Counted from the first letter of the stretch, positions 29,885 through 39,084 are shown. The stretch: DNA of 64,000 bases from Arthrobacter pullicola (GCF_014836875.1 NZ_JACSQC010000006.1:175599-239598); one strand, 5' to 3'. Numbers and translations: made by a program. Notes: generated by a model not told the origin, from the letters alone.

Positions 29885-30859
29885 ATGAAGTCCATCGATC
29901 TGAACCTGCTGCCGACACTTCAGATCCTGCTCCGGCTGCGCAACGTTTCCCGGACCGCGGAACATCTGCAGCTCAGCCAGCCGGCTACCAGTGCTGCGCT
30001 CTCGCGGCTGCGCCGGTATTTCGACGACGAGCTGCTGGTCCGCTCCGGCAGGCACTACGAGCTGACGCCGCTGGCCCAGGACCTGGTTCCCCTGGTGGAT
30101 GAGGCGCTGCTGAGCCTGGACCGGGTCACCGGCATCCGGAACCGGTTCGAACCGGCAACCAGCGACCGCGAATTCGTCATCGCTGCCTCGGACTATGTTG
30201 CCGCCATGGTGGCCGAGCCGCTGCGCCGGATCCTGCAGCTTGAGGCGCCGGGGGTCAGCGTGGACATCATCCCCACCTCCATGGTGCGGGTGGACCAGTC
30301 CGACTTCACCCGCTGGGACCTGATTGTGGGCCCCACCGGGTACTCCTTCCCCGGCAGCAAAAAAGCAGTGTTCCGCGACAGTTTTGTGGCCGTGGTGGAT
30401 TCCGGGAACCCGGTCCTGGACCGGGACCCGCTGCACGCAGCGGATCTGGGCGGACTGCCGCACGCGGTGGGCTACTTCGGGGAGTCCATCAAGACCCCGG
30501 CGGACCTCTTCTGGGAAACTCTGGGGATTGAGCGGAAGGTCGCCGCGCATGTCTCCGGACTGCTGGCCCTGCCGCTGCTGGTCGAGGGGACGGATCTGGT
30601 GGCTCTGCTGCCCAAAATGCTTGCCCTGAAAGCGCAGCGCGGAGCGAACATCTCCCTGATCGAGTTCCCGGTGGAATCCGAACCTGTGCTGGTCGAAGCC
30701 ATGTTCTGGCATCCCAGCCGCACCGAAGATCCAGCCAACCTGTGGCTCCGTTCGGTGGTCCAGCGGGCCTGCGCGCAGCTGCACGAAAACCTGGAGATCT
30801 CCCACCGGGAGAGGTCAGTCATTCGTTCCGCGACTATCGACGGCGTCGATACCCGGTAG
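29885..30859 (+). CDS. LysR-family transcriptional regulator (NodD/NahR-like)
   Basis: 324 residues. Winged helix-turn-helix LNLLPTLQILLRLRNVSRTAEHLQLSQPATSAALSRLRRYF (residues 4-45 region), then RSGRHYELTPLAQ and a type 2 periplasmic-fold sensor domain. It resembles the subgroup that responds to aromatic compounds. TAAGCT about 8 bases before the ATG suggests a leaderless mRNA. It stands beside an SDR gene and faces the aromatic operon (31757-39023), of which it is the best candidate regulator. Confidence 0.85.
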   Translation: MKSIDLNLLPTLQILLRLRNVSRTAEHLQLSQPATSAALSRLRRYFDDELLVRSGRHYELTPLAQDLVPLVDEALLSLDRVTGIRNRFEPATSDREFVIAASDYVAAMVAEPLRRILQLEAPGVSVDIIPTSMVRVDQSDFTRWDLIVGPTGYSFPGSKKAVFRDSFVAVVDSGNPVLDRDPLHAADLGGLPHAVGYFGESIKTPADLFWETLGIERKVAAHVSGLLALPLLVEGTDLVALLPKMLALKAQRGANISLIEFPVESEPVLVEAMFWHPSRTEDPANLWLRSVVQRACAQLHENLEISHRERSVIRSATIDGVDTR

Positions 30860-30908
30860 ATCAAAAACGGCGTTCACCGGATGCCTGACTGCTGGCAGAG
30901 TTGCGCAC

Positions 30909-31718
30909 ATGACCGATTTTCTGCGTTCCGGCAGACCGGAACGCCGTGGCCGCCTGACCGGTAAAACCGCCATCATCACCGGTACCGGCAGCGGTCAGGG
31001 CCGCGCCGCGGCTCTGGCCTTCGCTGCGGAAGGCGCCGTCGTTATCGGCTGCGATATTGACGCCGACGGCGCCGAAGAGACCGTCCGGCGGGTGAACCAG
31101 GCAGGCGGCCGGATGAGCAGCACCCACCCGGTGGACCTCACCAGTGAGGACGCCGTGGCCGCCTGGGCCGCGCAGGTCTCCACGGAGTACCCGGCCGTGG
31201 ACATTCTGTACGCCAATGCGGCGGCCACCCGGTTCGCACCGGTCGAGGATCTCACGTTCGCCGATTGGAAATGGAACGTTGCCCACGAGATGGATGTGGT
31301 GTTCCTGCCGGTCAGATACTTCTGGAGGAACCTTGCGTCCTCCGGGAACGCCGCGGTTGTCCTGGTCGGCTCCACTGCAGGAGTCACCGGGTCCGTGACC
31401 AACGGCCGGTTGGCGCACACCGCCACCAAGGGCGCCGTCGTCGCCATGACCAAACAGCTTGCGGCGGAAGGCGCACCGCTGGGCATCCGGGTCAACACCG
31501 TCAGCCCCGGCATGATCCGCACGCCCGCCACCGAGGGGGACCTGCTCAGTGCAGACCATCCGATGAACGCAATCGCCGGGCACATTCCGCTGGGCCGCAT
31601 CGGCTCCCCGGAGGAGGTTGCCAGCTGTGCGCTGTTTCTCGCCTCGGATGAGGCCTCCTACGTCACCGGGGCAAACCTGATGGTCGACGGCGGCTGGTCG
31701 GCAGTGCTGCCCGGCTGA
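30909..31718 (+). CDS. SDR-family oxidoreductase with catalytic Tyr replaced by His
   Basis: 269 residues. Cofactor motif TGTGSGQGRAAALAF, acidic D-I-D after the second strand (NAD preference), NAAAT, catalytic Ser in VGSTAGVTG. Where the family has YxxxK the sequence is HTATK (LAHTATKGAVVAM), confirmed at codon level near 31414. I recall related SDRs with this change, but it removes the usual proton donor. C-terminal YVTGANLMVDGGWS is normal. Short gap after the LysR gene, same strand; likely part of the aromatic regulon. Confidence 0.82.
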   Translation: MTDFLRSGRPERRGRLTGKTAIITGTGSGQGRAAALAFAAEGAVVIGCDIDADGAEETVRRVNQAGGRMSSTHPVDLTSEDAVAAWAAQVSTEYPAVDILYANAAATRFAPVEDLTFADWKWNVAHEMDVVFLPVRYFWRNLASSGNAAVVLVGSTAGVTGSVTNGRLAHTATKGAVVAMTKQLAAEGAPLGIRVNTVSPGMIRTPATEGDLLSADHPMNAIAGHIPLGRIGSPEEVASCALFLASDEASYVTGANLMVDGGWSAVLPG

Positions 31719-31756
31719 CGCCGGGCGGCCTTGGGGTTCAGCGACCCTCTACCAGT

Positions 31757-32557
31757 TCAGCGCAGCGCGTCCGAGATGGACTTCGCACCGCCATGGGAGG
31801 TCTGGCCGCCGTCGACCGGGATTTCAGCTCCGGTGACGTAGGAGGAGAGCGGGCTGAGCAGGAACGCCACCACCTGTGCCACCTCTTCGGGCTGCCCGGT
31901 GCGGCCCAGCGGGGTTTCGGCCAGGTTCGCTTCGCGGAACGCCGGCTTGGCGCTGGCTGTCATGGGCGTCTCGATGAAACCGGGGTGGACCATATTCACC
32001 CGGATGCCGCGCGGCCCCAGCTCCGCCGCTGCCACCTTGGACACTCCGCGGAGCGCCCATTTGCTGGCGGTGTAGGCCAGCGGATAGTGCGCGGTCAGGC
32101 CGGCGGCGGACCCCACGTTAACAATTGAGCCGCCGGTTTCCATCAGCGGAGCCAGCGCCTGGATTCCCAGCAGCGCTCCGGCAACGTTAACGTCGTAGAC
32201 CCGGTGCAGATCCGCCGGGGACAGTTCCCCCAGCCGTTTGCGTTCGGTGATGCCCGCGTTATTCACCAGGCCGTCCACCCGGCCGTACTTCGCCCGCAGG
32301 TGCCCGGCGAGCGCCGCCCACCCGGCTTCATCGGCCACATCCAGCTGGTGGTAGTCCAGTGTGCCGGGTCCCGGTGAGGGTGCGGCGGCCAGCCCGGCAG
32401 CCAGGTCGGTGGCCACCATGCGGGCCCCGTAAGCGTGCAGCAGCCGCACGGCAGCTGCACCCTGTCCCTGCGCAGCACCGGTGACCACAACAACCCGGCC
32501 GTCCAGGCCGAAAGGGTTGGGCCGGACGGCCGGATGCAGCGGGTCGGATGGGTTCAC
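31757..32557 (-). CDS. SDR-family oxidoreductase (last gene of aromatic operon)
   Basis: 266 residues. Intact motifs: [28 protein letters not shown] and [10 protein letters not shown], then PGFIETPM and [14 protein letters not shown] dehydrogenase or reductase acting on an alcohol or ketone intermediate. ATGA overlap with the upstream FAH-family gene shows translational coupling. Step in the pathway not assignable from sequence. Confidence 0.85.
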   Translation of the reverse strand: MNPSDPLHPAVRPNPFGLDGRVVVVTGAAQGQGAAAVRLLHAYGARMVATDLAAGLAAAPSPGPGTLDYHQLDVADEAGWAALAGHLRAKYGRVDGLVNNAGITERKRLGELSPADLHRVYDVNVAGALLGIQALAPLMETGGSIVNVGSAAGLTAHYPLAYTASKWALRGVSKVAAAELGPRGIRVNMVHPGFIETPMTASAKPAFREANLAETPLGRTGQPEEVAQVVAFLLSPLSSYVTGAEIPVDGGQTSHGGAKSISDALR

Positions 32558-33594
32558 TGACCAGCCACCGCGGCGGCGTAGTTCCGCTGCAGCCGCGGCC
32601 GGGGGCGTGCCCGGACCAGCGTCTGGGCCTCACGGCGGGCGCCGATGGTGTTGGTGATACTGCCGATTCCCTCCACTGTCATGGTGACGGTATCGCCGGT
32701 CTGCAGCGGCGGCGGCGTCTGCTCGCCGTTGCGTCCCCACAACTCGGCCAGGCAGCCGCTGCCGCAGGTGCCGGAACCCAGGACGTCGCCCGGGACCACG
32801 CGCGAGTCCTGCGAGGCGTAGGCCACCAGCTCGGCAAACGGCCAGCCCATGTTGGAAAGCAGGTCCTCCCCGATCTGGACCCCGTTGACCTCCACCCTCA
32901 TCCCCAGGCCCAGGAACCCCTCGGCGTCGTGCCGGTCCGCGAATTCATCAGCGGTCACGATCCACGGGCCCAGCGTGCCGGCAAAGTCCTTGCCCTTGCA
33001 CGGGCCCAGGCTGACCTTCATTTCGCGGCGCTGCAGGTCACGGGCGGACCAGTCGTTAAAGATGGTGTACCCGAAGATGTGCCGGTGTGCTTCCTCCACG
33101 GTGAGGTTGCTGCCGGAGCTTCCCGGCACGTGGCCGATGACGGCCGCCACCTCAGTCTCGAAGTCCAGCTGGCTGCAGCCGGCGGGGATGGGAATGTCCT
33201 CGCCCGTGGCCCGGATGGTGTGCGGGTTGGTGAAGTAGAAGGTGGGCGCCTGGTACCACTCCTCCACTACCCCGGCTGCACCATCGATGCTGATCCGCAT
33301 GCCCTCCACATGTTCTTCGAACGCCACGAAATCGCGGATGGTGCCGGGAACCAGCGGCGCCAGCAGCACGACGGCGGAAAGCGGCTTGGGTGCACTGTCG
33401 CCGGAGCCCGCAGCGCTGCCGGCTGCGGCGTCGGAGCCTGCGACGGTGCGCTCGGCGATCCGCAAGGTTTCCTCCAGCCCAGCGGCCAGCAGATCGTTGG
33501 TCGTCTGCCCGTCAGGAAGCGGGTACGCACGGTCCCCGTGGATAAAGCCGGAGCGGACCTCGCCGTCGTCATTCCAGCGGGCAATCTTGACCAT
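32554..33594 (-). CDS. Fumarylacetoacetate hydrolase family protein (A)
   Basis: 346 residues. Family motifs: [23 protein letters not shown] (metal-binding acidic residues), [20 protein letters not shown] and [13 protein letters not shown]. The fold covers hydrolysis of C-C bonds, isomerisation or decarboxylation of ring-cleavage products. A second, distinct FAH-family gene lies at 37013. Together they could hydrate/decarboxylate or hydrolyse successive meta-cleavage intermediates. 22-base gap to the upstream amidohydrolase, 4-base overlap with the downstream SDR. Confidence 0.87.
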   Translation of the reverse strand: MVKIARWNDDGEVRSGFIHGDRAYPLPDGQTTNDLLAAGLEETLRIAERTVAGSDAAAGSAAGSGDSAPKPLSAVVLLAPLVPGTIRDFVAFEEHVEGMRISIDGAAGVVEEWYQAPTFYFTNPHTIRATGEDIPIPAGCSQLDFETEVAAVIGHVPGSSGSNLTVEEAHRHIFGYTIFNDWSARDLQRREMKVSLGPCKGKDFAGTLGPWIVTADEFADRHDAEGFLGLGMRVEVNGVQIGEDLLSNMGWPFAELVAYASQDSRVVPGDVLGSGTCGSGCLAELWGRNGEQTPPPLQTGDTVTMTVEGIGSITNTIGARREAQTLVRARPRPRLQRNYAAAVAGQ

Positions 33595-33616
33595 GGTGTT
33601 TCCTTTCCTGCCCGGC

Positions 33617-34846
33617 TCAGGAAGCCGGGGTGTGTTCAGCGGCCAGTCCGGCGCGGATGCCGAGGGCTGCGGCGTTGCCGGCGAGGATGAGGTGCTCGTC
33701 CTCGCCGGTCAGGCCGGCTGCGCGGACTTCACCCACCGGGTCTTCCGTGCCCATGTCGAACGGGTAGTCGGAGCCGAGCAGAACCCGGTCCGTCCCGGCA
33801 GCGTCAGCCAGCATCCGGAGTTCGGACGGGCTGTGGATGAGCGAGTCGAACCAGATCTTCCGTAGGTAGGACGACGGCGGTGCGGCGCATCCGCGCGCTT
33901 CCGGACGGACCTTCCAGGCACGGTCAGAGCGTCCGAGCGTGGTGGGCAGATAGCCGCCGCCATGGGCGGCAATCAGTTTGAGGCCGGGGTACCGGTCCAG
34001 GACCCCGGCGAAAATCAGGTGGGACAGTGCCACCGCGTTTTCCGCCGGTTGGGCCACGGTGTTGGAAAGGTAGAACCGGTCCAGCCGTTCATCGAGCGAG
34101 CATCCGAAGGGATGCAGGAAAACAATCGCCCCAAGTTCTTCGGCGCGTGCCCAGAACGGCTCGAGCCGCGGGTCAGAGAGCTCCACCGTTCCGGCATTCG
34201 GTCCGGCACCACTATGGGAACCTGCGCCCGGGGCGTAGGACCCCAGTTCCACACCGAGCAGCCCGCACTCCAGCACCGCGTGTTCCAGGGCAGCCACCAT
34301 CAGGTCCGGGTGCTGCAGCGGAACCAGTCCCAGCCCTTCCAGCCGGTCCGGAGCGGCAGCCACCAGTTCCTGCACAGCCGTATTGGCGCGGCGGGCAATG
34401 TCCGTGGCGAGCTCCGGTTCCGCAAAGTAGTAATAGTGCGACGGCGACGGCGAGACCAGCTGCACGTCAACGCCGGCAGCATCCATATCGGCCAGCCGGC
34501 GGGATAGATCCACCAGCTGCGGCCAGCGCTGCTTGATCATGGCTCCGGAGGCCGCGAGTGACTCCGGGCCCTGGCGGCGGGCATCCAGCGCCTGCGCGGC
34601 GGCAAAGTCCGCCGGCGCGGACTCCGCGGCGTACTGCGCCAGCGCGGGCAGCAGGACGTGGGCGTGGACATCAACCACCGGGGACTGCTGAGACGTTGGT
34701 TGAAGCTGTGGCGCTGGCTGGGATTGTGTCGTTGGCTGGGATTGTGTCGTTGGCTGGGACTGAGTCGCTGGCTGGGACTGAGTCGCTGACTGGGACTGAG
34801 TCGCTGACTGAAACTGAGGCACGGGAGCAGACTGTGTATCGGTCAT
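33617..34846 (-). CDS. Amidohydrolase-superfamily (ACMSD-like decarboxylase) with repetitive N-terminus
   Basis: 409 residues; the ATG at 34846 overlaps the monooxygenase stop (ATGA). The catalytic TIM barrel begins VVDVHAHVLLPAL (metal-binding HxH), continues VQLVSPSPSHYYYF and LGVELGSYAPG, and ends with IFLHPFGCS, KLIAAHGGGYLP and LLGSDYPFDMG. This is the ACMSD/resorcylate-decarboxylase group (amidohydrolase 2). Residues 10-47 are a tandem hexapeptide of TQSQPA type from six 18-bp DNA repeats (34715-34822), absent from the family core. Likely decarboxylates a ring-cleavage product or aromatic acid. Confidence 0.84.
   Translation of the reverse strand: MTDTQSAPVPQFQSATQSQSATQSQPATQSQPTTQSQPTTQSQPAPQLQPTSQQSPVVDVHAHVLLPALAQYAAESAPADFAAAQALDARRQGPESLAASGAMIKQRWPQLVDLSRRLADMDAAGVDVQLVSPSPSHYYYFAEPELATDIARRANTAVQELVAAAPDRLEGLGLVPLQHPDLMVAALEHAVLECGLLGVELGSYAPGAGSHSGAGPNAGTVELSDPRLEPFWARAEELGAIVFLHPFGCSLDERLDRFYLSNTVAQPAENAVALSHLIFAGVLDRYPGLKLIAAHGGGYLPTTLGRSDRAWKVRPEARGCAAPPSSYLRKIWFDSLIHSPSELRMLADAAGTDRVLLGSDYPFDMGTEDPVGEVRAAGLTGEDEHLILAGNAAALGIRAGLAAEHTPAS
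34715..34822 (-). repeat. Six 18-bp tandem repeats inside the amidohydrolase gene
   Basis: Units on the plus strand are TGGCTGGGATTGTGTCGT (34715, 34733), TGGCTGGGACTGAGTCGC (34751, 34769), then TGACTGGGACTGAGTCGC and a degenerate copy. They encode a Gln/Ser/Thr-rich hexapeptide repeat. Pairs of identical units imply recent duplication. Confidence 0.85.
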
Positions 34847-35970
34847 GCCGGAGAGCTCACCGTTGCGGCAACCTTGCCCATCAGACCCGGTACATCGGCG
34901 TCCCGGATCTGCCCGTCCAGCATCCACTGGCCCAGCTGGACCGAGCTTTCAACGACAACCCGGGCGCGTTCCAGCCGGCGTTCGGTGAACTCTTCCCACA
35001 GCGAGTCGTCCAGCCGCTCATGCTCCACCAGCAGTTCTGCGAGTACGGCACCGTCTTCCACGGCCATGGCAGCACCCTGGGCGATAGTGGGAGGGCAGCT
35101 GTGGGCGGCGTCGCCAATGATCACTGCCCGGCCGCGGTTCCACGGCCCATCCACAAAGTGCTTGGTGAACCGGGTGTAGTTAACCCGGGCGCTGTGGTCC
35201 AGGCTGGTCTGGATCTCCTTCCACGGACCGCCGTAGGCCGCGGCAAGACCGGCCATAATCCGGGGCCCGTCTTCCACGCTGCGTTCCTGGGCATTTTCCA
35301 CCAGGTAGGCATACATGGTGTCCTGACCGGTGGGACAGTAACCGGCAATGAAGCAGGGGCCGCCGTACACCAGGTCCGTGCGGACCACGTCTGCGGGGCG
35401 CTCCACGAATGCCCGCCAGATACCCATCCCGGTGGGTTCCGGCGCCACCTCAATTCCAATGGCGGTGCGCACCACCGAGTGGAGTCCGTCCGCGCCGATC
35501 AGCAGGTCATAGCTGAGCCGGTCGCCGTCGTCGGTAATGACGGTGACCGAACCGCTGTCCTGCTCCACACCCTTGACCGTCCGGCCATAGCTGATCCGCG
35601 CTCCGGCGCTCTCGGCGCGGCGGCGGAGTGCATCGGCCAGGTCCGGGCGGTACATGCCCAGCGTCGCGGGCAGGTCCGCACCGCCCGTGCGGGCATCATC
35701 CATCACCGCCAGTACCGTTCCGGCCGGATCCGGGGCACGCAGGCCCAGCTCGCTGAAGGCGAAGCCCTTTGCCGCGATTTCGTCCCAGATGCCGAGCTGC
35801 CGGAAGATCCGCAGGGCGTTCCCCTGCAAGGTGATGCCGGAGCCCAGCGGAGAGGGACCATCCGCCTTTTCCAGGATTTCGACGTCGACGCCGGCGTCAG
35901 CCAGCAGCGCGGCCGCCGTCAATCCTGCCGCGCCCGAGCCGACGATGCCTACCTTGCTCACAGCTGCCAT
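34843..35970 (-). CDS. FAD-dependent aromatic monooxygenase
   Basis: 375 residues. Class A flavoprotein hydroxylase: VGIVGSGAAGLTAAALLADAG (first FAD motif, residues 6-26), the DG motif YDLLIGADGLHSVVR, and GRAVIIGDAAHSCPP (second FAD motif). Nearest in outline to salicylate/3-hydroxybenzoate/6-hydroxynicotinate hydroxylases. Probably installs the hydroxyl that makes a catecholic substrate for the ring-cleaving dioxygenase. ATGA-coupled to the amidohydrolase gene. Confidence 0.87.
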   Translation of the reverse strand: MAAVSKVGIVGSGAAGLTAAALLADAGVDVEILEKADGPSPLGSGITLQGNALRIFRQLGIWDEIAAKGFAFSELGLRAPDPAGTVLAVMDDARTGGADLPATLGMYRPDLADALRRRAESAGARISYGRTVKGVEQDSGSVTVITDDGDRLSYDLLIGADGLHSVVRTAIGIEVAPEPTGMGIWRAFVERPADVVRTDLVYGGPCFIAGYCPTGQDTMYAYLVENAQERSVEDGPRIMAGLAAAYGGPWKEIQTSLDHSARVNYTRFTKHFVDGPWNRGRAVIIGDAAHSCPPTIAQGAAMAVEDGAVLAELLVEHERLDDSLWEEFTERRLERARVVVESSVQLGQWMLDGQIRDADVPGLMGKVAATVSSPA

Positions 35971-36002
35971 GGTGCAAACTCCTTTGTTTTCAGTCCGGCG
36001 GA

Positions 36003-37016
36003 TTATTTGACGGCAATGGGGTTGACCGGCGATCCGACTGCCCCGGTGATGGGCAGCGGTGCGGCGGTCAGCAGAAAGTCGTACTGGCCATCAGCGGCAC
36101 AGGACGCGGCGAGCTCTTCCGGGTCCCACATTTCGCCGAGGAACAGCCCCAGGTTCGGGATGGCGATCTGATGCAGCGGCTGGAATGCGGTGTCGAATTC
36201 GTTCGGCCGGACCTCGAAGCCCCATGTGTCCGTCGCGATCCCGGCAATTTCACTGCGGTGCAGCCAGGGCGCGGTGGTGAAGGAGAGCCCTGGTGCGGCT
36301 CCGCCGGCGTAGTCACCCCAGCCTTCCCGCAGCGTACGGGCATACTGGCCGGTGCGCAGCACTATGACATCCCCGCGGCGGACCGCTGAGCTGGCTCCCT
36401 GTTTTTGAATCGTTGCCTCAAGGTGTTCAGCGGTGATCGCGAACCCGTCCGGCAGCTCGCCGTCGCCGTTGCCCAGTTCAGGTCCCAGCGCACGGCCGAC
36501 GTCGAGCAGCACGCCCCGGGTGACGATCCGCGAGGCCGCGGTCTGGATGCCGGTGACCTGGTCTCCCTCGCTGGTTACCACCTGGCCGGCGCGGCGGCCG
36601 TTCCAGGCCTTGCCGCGGTCGAAGATGTGGCCCAGCCCGTCCCATTGGGTGGAGCACTGCAGCGGCATCGAGATGACGTCATCCGCGCCGCCAATGCCGT
36701 GCGGGAAACCCTGGTCGCCGAATTCCGCGTCTGTGCCGGTATCGGTCATGGTGTGCACCGGGTTAGTACGGCGGCGCCAGCCCTTCTGCGGCCCGTTGGT
36801 GTCAAAAGGCTGGGAGAGGGAAAAGGTCTGGCCGGAGCGGACCAGCCGGGCTGCCTCGACGCGCTTGGCCTCGTCGATGAAGTTCAGCGTGCCCAGCACG
36901 TCGTCCGGACCCCACCGGCCCCAGTTGTTGTGCGCGGCAGCCATGGCTTCGATGCTGGCCAGGGGGTTACTGCGCTGGATCACCGTCTCGCCGGCCTGGT
37001 CCTGGATTTCGGTCAC
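36003..37016 (-). CDS. Cyclase-family (kynurenine-formamidase-like) hydrolase
   Basis: 337 residues. Metal motif variant STQWDGLGHIFDRGKAWNG, in place of HxGTHxDxPxH, then VVTSEGDQVTGIQ, RGVLLDVGRALG, DVIVLRTGQYARTLREG and IATDTWGFEV. These cyclase-family proteins with QWDGL are recurrent in aromatic catabolic clusters; proven members hydrolyse amides or lactones. It starts inside the stop of the FAH gene at 37013 (4-base overlap). Reaction here unknown. Confidence 0.84.
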   Translation of the reverse strand: MTEIQDQAGETVIQRSNPLASIEAMAAAHNNWGRWGPDDVLGTLNFIDEAKRVEAARLVRSGQTFSLSQPFDTNGPQKGWRRRTNPVHTMTDTGTDAEFGDQGFPHGIGGADDVISMPLQCSTQWDGLGHIFDRGKAWNGRRAGQVVTSEGDQVTGIQTAASRIVTRGVLLDVGRALGPELGNGDGELPDGFAITAEHLEATIQKQGASSAVRRGDVIVLRTGQYARTLREGWGDYAGGAAPGLSFTTAPWLHRSEIAGIATDTWGFEVRPNEFDTAFQPLHQIAIPNLGLFLGEMWDPEELAASCAADGQYDFLLTAAPLPITGAVGSPVNPIAVK

Positions 37017-37999
37017 TGGGCCACCTCGTCCTTGCAGCGGACCAGCTGCGTGCCGAGTCCGGTGATCTCGCCTTCCATCACGTCGCCGTCGCGGAGCAAC
37101 CGGCCCCAGTGCGCGCCGTTGCCGGCCGGGCTGCCGGTCAGGATGAGGTCCCCGGGCAGCAGCGGCATCTGCTGCGAGGCGTGGGACACCAGCTGGGCGA
37201 CGGTGAAGATCATGTCCGACGTCGACTCGTCCTGCATGGTTTCGCCGTTGAGCCGGAGGGTGACCTTCAGATCCTGCGGGTCCTCAACGAACTTCGCCGG
37301 CAGCACCAGCGGTCCGGTCGGCAGGAAGCCCGGGGCGTTTTTGGCCCGGAACCAGTCGCTGCCAATCGCGGGCATGTCCTTCCGGAAAACGAACTCCCGG
37401 GTGGTGATGTCATTGACCATCGTGTAGCCGAAAACGTGGTCGAGGGCTTCCTCCGGGCTGACCCGGAAGGCGCGGCTGCCGATGACGGCGGCAACTTCCA
37501 GTTCCCAGTCGTGGCTCCGGCCGGAGGCGGGCAGGATCAGGTCCTCGGTGGCTGAAGCCATGGCTGTCGGCAGCCCGATGAAGAAGTAGGGTGTGCCCTC
37601 GGCTGCCCGCTTGTCCATGATCTCGGCGGTCCGTTCGCGGATTTCCTCATCGGTTCCGCCGCCGTCGCGGTGCGCCACCGCCAGGTCAATCACGTGCTTG
37701 CGGTAGTTGGCGCCGGCCTGCAGGATCTGCTGCGGACGCAGCGGGACCAGTACCTTCAGTTCCGTGAAATCGAGCCAGCCCTCCGCGCCGGTGCCGGCCT
37801 GTCCGGCCTCTCCCGCGAGCCGGTCCAGCTGAGGCTCAGCCGTGTCCCAGTGTTCAATGATGGTTTCAATGCTGACCGGTGTGCCACCGGGCAGTGCCAG
37901 GTTCTCCGCTGTCAGCGGCAGGACGCGGCCGCCGGTTTCCAGGCCGGTCCGGGACTCCCCGGTGGCGGGGTCGGCGAACGTAATCAGTGCGTAGGTCAT
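37013..37999 (-). CDS. Fumarylacetoacetate hydrolase family protein (B)
   Basis: 328 residues. Motifs: ILQAGANYRKHVIDLA, DWELEVAAVIGSRAF, VFGYTMVNDITTREFVFR and ILTGSPAGNGAHWGR. Same superfamily as 32554-33594 but clearly a different subgroup. Follows the dioxygenase gene after 4 bases, so it probably acts on the primary ring-fission product or its tautomer. Confidence 0.87.
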   Translation of the reverse strand: MTYALITFADPATGESRTGLETGGRVLPLTAENLALPGGTPVSIETIIEHWDTAEPQLDRLAGEAGQAGTGAEGWLDFTELKVLVPLRPQQILQAGANYRKHVIDLAVAHRDGGGTDEEIRERTAEIMDKRAAEGTPYFFIGLPTAMASATEDLILPASGRSHDWELEVAAVIGSRAFRVSPEEALDHVFGYTMVNDITTREFVFRKDMPAIGSDWFRAKNAPGFLPTGPLVLPAKFVEDPQDLKVTLRLNGETMQDESTSDMIFTVAQLVSHASQQMPLLPGDLILTGSPAGNGAHWGRLLRDGDVMEGEITGLGTQLVRCKDEVAQ

Positions 38000-38003
38000 C
38001 GGT

Positions 38004-39023
38004 TTAGCCCCGGCCCTGCTCGGCGTACGGGTTGAGCAGCGCCTGCTTCATTTCTTCCGATGCACCTTCTTCGGTGGCGGTAAACCCTTCCGCGGGCGGG
38101 AAGGACTCGGTCATCGAGTGCGGCATGGCACCGTTGCGGTAGAAGTTGTTGGAGCCTTCGGACGGCTTCCAGGTCTTGGCTTCCCAGTCCGGCACGTAGT
38201 TGCGGTAGCCGCCGGAGTTCAGCTCCACCCGCAGGGTGCTCGGCTCACGGAAGTACAGGAAGTTCTGTTCGCCGATGCCGTGGATGGAGGGACCGTATTC
38301 CATCGGGGTGCCGTTTTCCATCATCACGTCAGCGGTCCGCAGCAGGTCTTCATGCGTATCAACCCAGAACGCGATGTGGTTGACGCGGCCGGCACGGTCT
38401 GAGGTGTCCAGGACAACTCCGAGGTCGTGGGACTTCTCGTTGGTGGTCAGCACGGAGAACACAGTGATCGGAGCCTCGTCCAGATCGGTGAACGCCATGA
38501 TGCGGAAGCCCAGCGCCCGGTTGTACCAGTCGGCGAAGCCGCGCACGTCGCTGGTGGCCACGGTGACGTGGTCCAGGAAGCGGGGTGCCGCGGCGTGGCT
38601 GCTGCGGCGTTCCGGGCGGTCCGGGTAGACCGATTCGAAGCCGGGCTCCGCCACATACTTCTCCACCTCGTAGAACAGCTTCATCGAGTGTCCGTAGGGG
38701 CCGGTGAACTGGTAGGCCTTGCCGTGGGCATGTCCGCCGGGGACCCATTCGCCCTGGACGCCGGCAGCTTCGATGCTTGCCGCCGCAGCGTCGAGTGCCT
38801 CGGCGGAAGCGGTGCGCCAGGCCATGTTCGCCAGCGACGGTTCGTCCCCGTGGCGCACTACCAGGCTGTAGCGGTAGTGATCGCCCCAGCAGCGCAGGTA
38901 GGACGCGCCGTCAATGGAATCGACCAGCCGCATGCCGAATTTCTCCACGTAGAAACGGGTGGACGCTTCGACGTCGGGGGTGGTGATTTCCAGATGTGCC
39001 AGGTGGGAGAGGAGTTTGTCCAC
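38004..39023 (-). CDS. Extradiol (catechol 2,3-dioxygenase-type) ring-cleavage dioxygenase
   Basis: 339 residues from GTG 39023 (AAGGCGAG upstream; the longer TTG start at 39053 lacks a site). Two VOC domains. The C-terminal one carries the Fe/Mn ligands His152 (FLDHVTVAT), His216 (VNHIAFWVD) and Glu267 (TLRVELNS), with His199 (KSHDLGVV) as acid-base residue. N-terminal domain begins SHLAHLEITTPDVEAS. First gene of the seven-gene operon; opens an ortho-dihydroxy aromatic ring in the meta position. Substrate not assignable. Confidence 0.87.
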   Translation of the reverse strand: MDKLLSHLAHLEITTPDVEASTRFYVEKFGMRLVDSIDGASYLRCWGDHYRYSLVVRHGDEPSLANMAWRTASAEALDAAAASIEAAGVQGEWVPGGHAHGKAYQFTGPYGHSMKLFYEVEKYVAEPGFESVYPDRPERRSSHAAAPRFLDHVTVATSDVRGFADWYNRALGFRIMAFTDLDEAPITVFSVLTTNEKSHDLGVVLDTSDRAGRVNHIAFWVDTHEDLLRTADVMMENGTPMEYGPSIHGIGEQNFLYFREPSTLRVELNSGGYRNYVPDWEAKTWKPSEGSNNFYRNGAMPHSMTESFPPAEGFTATEEGASEEMKQALLNPYAEQGRG

Positions 39024-39052
39024 GGGAAATTCTCGCCTTCGAGTAGTTGCCA

Positions 39053-39084
39053 AGTTGATCTAAGACAACTGTGGCCTGTGTCAC
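39053..39084 (-). promoter_or_regulatory. Promoter and LysR-type operator of the aromatic operon
   Basis: On the minus strand GTGACA (39079-39084) and TAGATC (39057-39062) are 16 bases apart. Overlapping the -10 is the dyad AGTTG-N8-CAACT (39053-39070), which fits the T-N11-A pattern of LysR sites; another AGTTG half-site is at 39044-39048. Confidence 0.45.

Noticed and set aside
34558..36171. Plus-strand 537-codon frame over the monooxygenase/amidohydrolase genes
   Set aside because: Antisense to two genes with intact motifs and an ATGA junction; composition typical of a shadow.
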